Shown: positions 56,236 to 64,000 of the stretch, one piece after another | Numbering within the stretch: position 1 is the stretch's first letter | How the letters are laid out: the number at the start of each line of letters is the position of its first letter | Source of the DNA: Oscillospiraceae bacterium | Lineage (GTDB): Bacteria; Bacillota; Clostridia; UBA1381; UBA9506 | Direction of reading: 5' to 3' | Assembly (NCBI GenBank): GCA_015068905.1 | Contig: SVJQ01000004.1 | Span: 1 to 64,000 of the forward strand | DNA length: 64,000 bases | The notes under the pieces: generated by a model | The model's input: only the letters and a program-made list of their open reading frames with translations | Database searches by the model: none | What the model was told of the DNA's origin: nothing | Made by a program: the position numbers and the translations under genes

Positions 56236-56405
56236 TGAAATAAATCCTGACGTATTTGTGAAATACCCTTCGGGTGTGAAATATCGCTACGCAATATGAA
56301 ATGCCTGCGGCATGAAAGGATTTATTTTATTTCACATTTTGCGATAGCAAAATATTTCATAATCCGTAGGATTCTTTCATATCGAGCAAAGCGAGATATT
56401 TCACA
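56236..56405. repeat. Array of six mini-hairpins separated by GAAAT / ATTTC spacers
   Basis: TGAAATA-CCCTTCGGG-TGTGAAAT-ATCGCTACGCAAT-ATGAAAT-GCCTGCGGC-ATGAAA ... TTTCAC-ATTTTGCGATAGCAAAAT-ATTTCAT-AATCCGTAGGATT-CTTTCAT-ATCGAGCAAAGCGAGAT-ATTTCAC. Confidence 0.8.
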
Positions 56406-56439
56406 AAAAAACAGCCTCTGCAAAAGCAGAGGCTGTTTT
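56405..56439 (-). terminator. Rho-independent terminator of groESL
   Basis: AAAAAACAGCCTCTGC-AAAA-GCAGAGGCTGTTTT. Confidence 0.9.
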
Positions 56440-56460
56440 AATTTACCTTTTATGTGTTTC

Positions 56461-58104
<1,644 letters not shown>

Positions 58105-58109
58105 TTAAA

Positions 58110-58406
<297 letters not shown>

Positions 58407-58440
58407 TTAAATTATATAAACGTTAATTGTTAACAAATTG

Positions 58441-58467
58441 TTAGCACTCTTGACCATTGAGTGCTAA
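58441..58467. promoter_or_regulatory. CIRCE element (HrcA operator)
   Basis: TTAGCACTC-N9-GAGTGCTAA, perfect consensus, upstream of groES. Confidence 0.98.
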
Positions 58468-58659
58468 CACAAGTTATATAATACTCAATATTTCACTTTT
58501 TGGCAAATATTATGCTAAGTCATTTTTTTAAATTATTCTTATTTTTCTTGTGATTTCTTTCGTTTTCTTTCATTTTCTTTAAATTGCTGAATATTGATAA
58601 ATTTTCCGGGGTCTGTTATACTAAGAAATGTAGAAAATAACGTAAATGAGTGATAGAAA

Positions 58660-59907
58660 ATGGACTTTGATGTACTGGTCATCGGTGCCGGTGCTGCCGG
58701 GTTGATGGCAGCAGGCACAGCCGCTATGTATGGCGCAGACACCTGCCTTTTAGAAAAAAATGAAAAATGTGGCAAAAAGCTGTTCATTACCGGCAAGGGG
58801 CGTTGCAATGTGACAAACGCTGCACCGATTGCCGACTTTATGGGGCAGATTCCCGGTGACGGCCGGTTTTTATACAGCGCCTTTTCTACCTTTAATAATG
58901 AAGACCTGCGTGAGCTTTTGCTGCAAAGAGGTGTTGAAACCAAAGTCGAGCGTGGTGGTCGTGTGTTCCCCGTCAGCGATAAATCCTCCGATGTGATCCG
59001 TGCTCTTTCAGAATATGCTACTTGCTGTCGATCCGTTCAGTATAACGCCAAAGTCAAAGAACTCATCATAAAAGACGGCGCTGTTTGCGGGGTGAGCCTT
59101 TCAGGCGGTAAGAAAATAACAGCCAAAGCCATCATCATTGCAACCGGCGGTGTGAGCTATCCCCAGACAGGGTCAGATGGTGACGGCTATCGTTTTGCAA
59201 AGACAGCAGGGCATCAGATTATTGAGCCCAAGCCCTCACTCGTTCCCTTAGAAACCGTCGAAAGCTGGCCTAAGGATGCTATGGGGCTCTCCCTTAAAAA
59301 TGTGACCCTGACAGCAAAAAATAAAAGCGGAAAAGTGCTGTATCAGGAAAACGGCGAAATGCTGTTTACCCATTTTGGCATTTCCGGTCCTTTGGTGCTT
59401 TCTGCCAGCGCGCATATGCGTGACTATAGTCGCGACCGCTACACCGTGACTGTTGATTTAAAACCGGCACTCATGCCTGAGCAGCTTGACAACCGGATTC
59501 TCAGGGATTTTGCTGAGGAAATTAACAAAGACTTTATTAACAGCTTAGATAAATTGCTCCCCAAAAAACTGATTCCCGTCATTGTGAAGCTGTCCGCCAT
59601 TGACCCAAGGAAAAAGGTAAATGAAATCACAAAGGAAGAAAGAAGCCGCTTGGTACGACTTTTAAAAGAGCTGACCTTGACGGTTAAACGCCCCCGCCCC
59701 ATCGCGGAAGCCATTATCACGGCCGGCGGCGTTTCTACAAAAGAGGTTGTGCCAAAGACAATGGAATCAAAACAGGTAGCCGGTCTTTACTTTGCCGGCG
59801 AGGTATTGGACCTTGATGCCTATACCGGCGGCTATAACCTGCAGATTGCTTTTTCCACCGGCTACTTAGCCGGTAAAAGTGCCGCAGAAGCAGTTTTAGG
59901 ATACTAA
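58660..59907 (+). CDS. BaiN/HI0933-type NAD(P)/FAD-dependent oxidoreductase
   Basis: 415 aa; DVLVIGAGAAGLMAAGTAAMYG, FITGKGRCNVTNA, GGYNLQIAFSTGYLAGKSA. Confidence 0.94.
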   Translation: MDFDVLVIGAGAAGLMAAGTAAMYGADTCLLEKNEKCGKKLFITGKGRCNVTNAAPIADFMGQIPGDGRFLYSAFSTFNNEDLRELLLQRGVETKVERGGRVFPVSDKSSDVIRALSEYATCCRSVQYNAKVKELIIKDGAVCGVSLSGGKKITAKAIIIATGGVSYPQTGSDGDGYRFAKTAGHQIIEPKPSLVPLETVESWPKDAMGLSLKNVTLTAKNKSGKVLYQENGEMLFTHFGISGPLVLSASAHMRDYSRDRYTVTVDLKPALMPEQLDNRILRDFAEEINKDFINSLDKLLPKKLIPVIVKLSAIDPRKKVNEITKEERSRLVRLLKELTLTVKRPRPIAEAIITAGGVSTKEVVPKTMESKQVAGLYFAGEVLDLDAYTGGYNLQIAFSTGYLAGKSAAEAVLGY

Positions 59908-59929
59908 AAACACACGAAAGGAGCCTCTT

Positions 59930-61213
59930 ATGGCTTTAGTTGAAACCAAACAGGAAATAGAACGTGCCGTTTTGGCAGGTGTGCACACCGGCAGCGGCGA
60001 CCCCTTAAAAGATACAACCGAAGAATCCATCGCCGAGCTTTCACGTCTGGCAGAAACCGCCGGCGCTGAAACAGTAGGCGTTCTCATTCAAAATCGCCCC
60101 AGCCCTGAAAACGCAACCTATCTGGGTGAGGGCAAGGTGGAGGAACTCTTAAATGCCTGCCAGACGCTGGATGCAACGCTGGTCATATTTGACAGCGAGC
60201 TCTCCCCCATTCAGCTTAAAAACTTAGAGAAAATTTTAGGTCTGCGTGTCATTGACCGTAGCATGCTGATTTTAGATATCTTTGCCCGTCACGCCCATTC
60301 CAGCGAGGGTAAAATTCAGGTTGAGTTGGCACAGCTCCGCTATATGCTGCCCCGCCTGATGGGCATCGGCACACAGCTTTCCCGCTTAGGTGCCGGCATT
60401 GGCACCCGTGGTCCCGGTGAAACACGGCTTGAAACTGACCGCCGTCACATTCGCCGCCGGATTCATCACCTGCAAGAAGCCCTCTCAGAGGTCCGCAAGC
60501 ACCGCGAGCTGCTTCGTGCCGGTCGCAAAAACGACAAAGCTATTACTGTTGCCTTAGCCGGCTATACCAACGCAGGAAAATCTACTTTATTAAATATATT
60601 AACCGGTGCCGAGGTATATGCTGAGGATAAGCTTTTTGCAACCCTGGACCCCACTGTTCGTGGCTTTAGCTTAGAAGACGGCAGACAAATTTTAATGATT
60701 GACACCGTCGGCTTTATCCGCAAGCTGCCCCACCACTTAATTGAGGCCTTTAAATCTACTTTGGAAGAAATTTCGCTTGCCGATGTCATCGTGCATGTTG
60801 CCGACGGCTCAAACCCTGAATATCTGCAGCATATTCAGGTTGTCAGCGGCATTTTGTCAGAGCTTGGCGCCGGAGATAAGCCGGTGGTGCTTGCCTTTAA
60901 CAAATCTGATGCAAAGCCGGATGATTTGGAGCTGCCTGCTTCCCTCCCCGGCACAGAAAAAACTGTTTCTATCAGTGCTAAAACAGGCACAGGACTATCA
61001 GATTTAATCGACGCCATAGCTGATGTTGCCCCCGGTAAAAAGCAGGCATTCACCTTAAAAATTCCCTTTTCTCAGGGCGCACTTTTATCTGAACTTCACG
61101 AAAACCATCCCATTTTAAAAGAAGAGTATGAGCCGAACGGCACTTTAGTGGAAGTTCTTTTAAATGCCGGCGACTATAATCGCTTTAAACCTTACCTTGC
61201 AAAAGAGGAGTAA
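59930..61213 (+). CDS. hflX: GTPase HflX
   Basis: 427 aa; GPGETRLETDRRHIRRRIHHL, VALAGYTNAGKSTLLNILTGA, DTVGFIRKLPHHLIEAFKSTLEE. Confidence 0.98.
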   Translation: MALVETKQEIERAVLAGVHTGSGDPLKDTTEESIAELSRLAETAGAETVGVLIQNRPSPENATYLGEGKVEELLNACQTLDATLVIFDSELSPIQLKNLEKILGLRVIDRSMLILDIFARHAHSSEGKIQVELAQLRYMLPRLMGIGTQLSRLGAGIGTRGPGETRLETDRRHIRRRIHHLQEALSEVRKHRELLRAGRKNDKAITVALAGYTNAGKSTLLNILTGAEVYAEDKLFATLDPTVRGFSLEDGRQILMIDTVGFIRKLPHHLIEAFKSTLEEISLADVIVHVADGSNPEYLQHIQVVSGILSELGAGDKPVVLAFNKSDAKPDDLELPASLPGTEKTVSISAKTGTGLSDLIDAIADVAPGKKQAFTLKIPFSQGALLSELHENHPILKEEYEPNGTLVEVLLNAGDYNRFKPYLAKEE

Positions 61214-61217
61214 CCCC

Positions 61218-61847
61218 ATGGAAAAAGACTATAAAACCATAAAACAGCCTGCACGGGCAGAACACGTTGAAAAAAAATCCCGTTTTATTGCAACGGTTCG
61301 CCCCGTAACTACCGAGGCACAGGCCCTTGCCTTTATTGCGGAAATGCGGAAGGAATTTTCTGACGCTACCCATAACACCTATGCCTATGTCATCCGCGAA
61401 AACAACATTGCCCGTTTTTCTGATGACGGGGAGCCGGGCGGCACGGCAGGTCTGCCTATGATGGAAGTGTTAAAACAGGAAGAACTGCAGGATGTGGCCG
61501 TGGTTGTAACCCGTTACTTTGGCGGCACACTTCTCGGTGCCGGCGGTTTGGTTCGTGCCTATTCAAAGGGCGCTAAAATTGGTGTAGATGCCGGCATTAT
61601 TTCTGTGATGACAGATTGCACCGTGCTAAAAATCACCGTCAGCTATGAGCTTTACGGACGTCTGCAGTATCTGTTAGAGCAAGAGAATTTAAAAATTGAG
61701 GAATCTGACTTTGGTCAGGATGTTTCGGTCACCGTTTGTATCCGCTCAGCTCTGTTAGATGCTTTTCAGAAAAAGCTGACCGAAACCACCAACGGCCGGA
61801 GTCAATGTGAAATTATCTCCACCGAATACAGACCCATAGAAATTTAA
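61218..61847 (+). CDS. YigZ/IMPACT family protein
   Basis: ATG at 61218; EKKSRFIATVRPVTTEAQALAFI, ATHNTYAYVI, FSDDGEPGGTAGLPMMEVL, VTRYFGGTLLGAGGLVRAYS. Confidence 0.95.
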   Translation: MEKDYKTIKQPARAEHVEKKSRFIATVRPVTTEAQALAFIAEMRKEFSDATHNTYAYVIRENNIARFSDDGEPGGTAGLPMMEVLKQEELQDVAVVVTRYFGGTLLGAGGLVRAYSKGAKIGVDAGIISVMTDCTVLKITVSYELYGRLQYLLEQENLKIEESDFGQDVSVTVCIRSALLDAFQKKLTETTNGRSQCEIISTEYRPIEI

Positions 61848-61880
61848 AAAAGCTGCCTTGCTTTGCAAGGCAGCTTTTTT
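61846..61880. terminator. Rho-independent terminator (convergent)
   Basis: AAAAAAGCTGCCTTGC-TTT-GCAAGGCAGCTTTTTT. Confidence 0.9.
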
Positions 61881-61890
61881 CATTAACTTA

Positions 61891-62949
61891 TTATTTAACT
61901 TTAATACCGTCTACAACATTCTGATGAATCACAATGTCCATTTCAGGCTTATAGGTGTCAATAACAGCATTGTACTTATCGGTCAGAGCCTGCTGTTTTT
62001 CGCCGGAGAGCTTTTGTTCAACAGCTGCAATAGCTGCATCATACTCTTCGCCGGAGGTAGGCAGAGCCAGCTTTTTAATGATGTGCCAGCCATATTCTGT
62101 TTCAACCAGGTCAGAAATCTGGCCAACTTCCAGCTCGTAAGAAGCTGTCTCGAAAGCGGCAACCATTGTACCCTTTGTAAAGGTGTAACCGTCAGGGGAC
62201 TGTTCCATACCCGGGTCTTCACCATATTCTTTTACCAAGCTGTCAAAGTTTGTACCGGCCTTTGCTTTTTTCAAAACATCTTCTGCCAGCTTCAGCTGTT
62301 CAGCTTTATAAGCTTCAGGATCTTTCGGTTCTACACCTTCAGCCGGTGTTTCGGTGTTGGAGATTAAAATATGTTTAACGTGAACATATTCCTTTTTATA
62401 AGCGTCCTGAATTTCATCCTCTGTGGGAACTAAATCAGCAGGATCAGCTTCCTTATCAGCGGTGCTCAGCTCGCTTACATACATGCTTGCCAGTGTGGTT
62501 TTCATCAACAGGTCAATCAGCTGATTCTGTGATAAACCGGTTGCATCAAGCAATGCATCAACCTGTGCTTTTTGATCTGCGTCTGTTGCTTTTACTGTCT
62601 GACGAATGTACTTAATGTCTTCGTCAGAAACAGCAAGGCCCTTTTCCTCAGCCTTAACACAAGCCATTTCAACACGCAGCATTTCTTCTAAGGCTTTGTT
62701 TTTTGCAGCTTCGCTTGCTTTTACGCCATCAATGTCAGCATCCCAGAAGCCTTCTAAATCGGTTGTTCCGGATTCAGCAATCATCTGCTGTTTAACATTT
62801 TCCAGATAATACATAAATTCTGCCTTGGTAACAACGCGACCGTTAACCGTAGCAATTTCTCTGGAAATTTCAAGCTTACCACAGCCTGCAAAGCTAAGCA
62901 TTAAACAAAAAACGCAAGCCAGTACAACAATTCTCTTCATTGTTTTCAC
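61891..62949 (-). CDS. Lipoprotein peptidylprolyl isomerase/foldase (PrsA/SurA-like, parvulin domain)
   Basis: 352 aa; lipobox SFAGCG; VKHILISNTETP..; ATYELEVGQISDLVETEYGWHIIKKL-type parvulin region. Confidence 0.93.
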   Translation of the reverse strand: MKTMKRIVVLACVFCLMLSFAGCGKLEISREIATVNGRVVTKAEFMYYLENVKQQMIAESGTTDLEGFWDADIDGVKASEAAKNKALEEMLRVEMACVKAEEKGLAVSDEDIKYIRQTVKATDADQKAQVDALLDATGLSQNQLIDLLMKTTLASMYVSELSTADKEADPADLVPTEDEIQDAYKKEYVHVKHILISNTETPAEGVEPKDPEAYKAEQLKLAEDVLKKAKAGTNFDSLVKEYGEDPGMEQSPDGYTFTKGTMVAAFETASYELEVGQISDLVETEYGWHIIKKLALPTSGEEYDAAIAAVEQKLSGEKQQALTDKYNAVIDTYKPEMDIVIHQNVVDGIKVK

Positions 62950-63030
62950 TTAAAACACTCCTTTTCTCTGCGCCCGTGGGCGGTATATGATTCATACATA
63001 TAAGACAAAATATCTCTCACCTATTATACA

Positions 63031-64000
63031 CTATTTTTCTTCCGTGTGCAAGACCTTATAGGCTTGTAACAAACTTTTAATACAAGAGGCCATTGTTTTT
63101 TTCTCCTCTTCTCTGAGCCTGTAAGAAAAATATGGTTTTTGTCCGGCTGAAAGTAAAATTCTGCCCTGATACTTGCCAATCATCGCCGCAATCTTAGAAG
63201 GGTCAAAGCTGTCTTTAAAATAAAACAGCAGGCTACCCTCTCTGGCTGTTATCTGCGAAATGCCCGTCTCTTTGGCTAAGGCTTTACTCTCTGCCGCCAA
63301 AAGCAGATTTTCAACACAGGCAGGGTAATCCCCAAAGCGGTCAATCATTTCGTCTGCCACGTCACGGCTGTCTTCTTCATTTGCCACTGCACCGATTTTT
63401 TTATAAAATTCAAGGCGCAGACGATGACTGCGGATGTAGCTTGCCGGCAGGTAGGCATCTGCCTCAAAATCAAGCTGTGGCTCCCAATCCTCAATGGCTG
63501 CAGGCAGACCTGAAAGCTCATTCACACATTCTTCCAGCAGGCGACAATACATATCATAGCCTACCGTTTCCATATGTCCGTGCTGCTCGGCACCAAGCAG
63601 GTTGCCGGCACCGCGAATCTCTAAATCTCGCATGGCAATTTTAAAGCCTGAGCCAAACTCTGTAAATTCACGAATGGCAGAAAGTCTTTTTACCGCTTCC
63701 TCACGAAGTGCCTTATCCCGACGATAGGTCAGGTAGCAATAGGCACGGCGATTGCTGCGCCCCACGCGACCGCGCAGCTGGTAAAGCTGAGAAAGCCCCA
63801 AACGGTCCGCATCTTCTATAATCATTGTGTTCACATTCTGAATGTCAAGACCGGTCTCAATAATGGTTGTGCAAACTAAAATATCAATCTCACCCTGCTG
63901 CATAAGCATCATAACATCTTCAAGCTCCTCCGGGTCCATCTGCCCGTGGGCAAACCGAATCCGTGCATCGGGGATGGCCTCTGCCAGTCGTCTTGCACAA
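63031..64000 (-). CDS. mfd: Transcription-repair coupling factor Mfd, C-terminal part (5' end beyond window)
   Basis: Frame stays open to the window edge (CARRLAEAIPDARIRFAHGQMDPEELEDVMM); TTIIETGLDIQNVNTMIIEDADRLGLSQLYQLRGRVGRSNRRAYCYL; TRCF C-terminal domain. Confidence 0.97.
   Translation of the reverse strand, partial: CARRLAEAIPDARIRFAHGQMDPEELEDVMMLMQQGEIDILVCTTIIETGLDIQNVNTMIIEDADRLGLSQLYQLRGRVGRSNRRAYCYLTYRRDKALREEAVKRLSAIREFTEFGSGFKIAMRDLEIRGAGNLLGAEQHGHMETVGYDMYCRLLEECVNELSGLPAAIEDWEPQLDFEADAYLPASYIRSHRLRLEFYKKIGAVANEEDSRDVADEMIDRFGDYPACVENLLLAAESKALAKETGISQITAREGSLLFYFKDSFDPSKIAAMIGKYQGRILLSAGQKPYFSYRLREEEKKTMASCIKSLLQAYKVLHTEEK

Noticed and set aside
56236-56405. Possible CRISPR array
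   Set aside because: Spacers are only 6-8 nt, the variable parts are palindromes, and orientation flips in the middle; no cas genes nearby.
61164-61217. Upstream extension of the YigZ ORF overlapping hflX
   Set aside because: AGGAG RBS and conserved N-terminus fit the ATG at 61218.

Overview
This looks like a chromosomal window from a low-GC, probably spore-forming Firmicute (Clostridia). Most of it is core genome. Main blocks: (i) alanine/glycine symporter behind a tandem glycine riboswitch; (ii) a minus-strand cell-surface polysaccharide cluster including a GT4-CsaB fusion, GT4, MurJ-like flippase and acyltransferase; (iii) housekeeping genes (Asp23, FakA/DAK2, recG, rsmD, coaD, rdgB, carD, zapA, GerMN lipoprotein, alr, SipL-like SPOCS/LysM, fba); (iv) an accessory catabolic operon (AtuA-like, DUF4387, N-acyl-D-amino-acid deacylase, SSS symporter, GntR) with a consensus promoter and a perfect 16-bp palindrome at its start; (v) a dcw division/cell-wall cluster (mraZ to ftsZ) with no murD, murC, murB or ftsA inside it; (vi) an accessory stretch with an M24 peptidase, a sensory-rhodopsin-transducer-like (ASRT) protein, YgjV, a small ORF, MITE-like inverted repeats and an SLH-serpin; (vii) ferredoxin, tRNA-Thr(CGT), an unusual array of mini-hairpins, groESL with CIRCE, BaiN-like flavoprotein, hflX, yigZ, a foldase and the 3' part of mfd. 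I saw no CRISPR array, prophage or rRNA. The best candidates for undescribed biology are the AtuA/DUF4387/deacylase operon, the SLH-anchored serpin, the ASRT-peptidase pair, the GT4-CsaB fusion, the mini-hairpin array at 56236-56405, and two structured inverted-repeat elements (27572-27702 and 53432-53598). Product names come from recognising protein sequence by eye; no database search was run.
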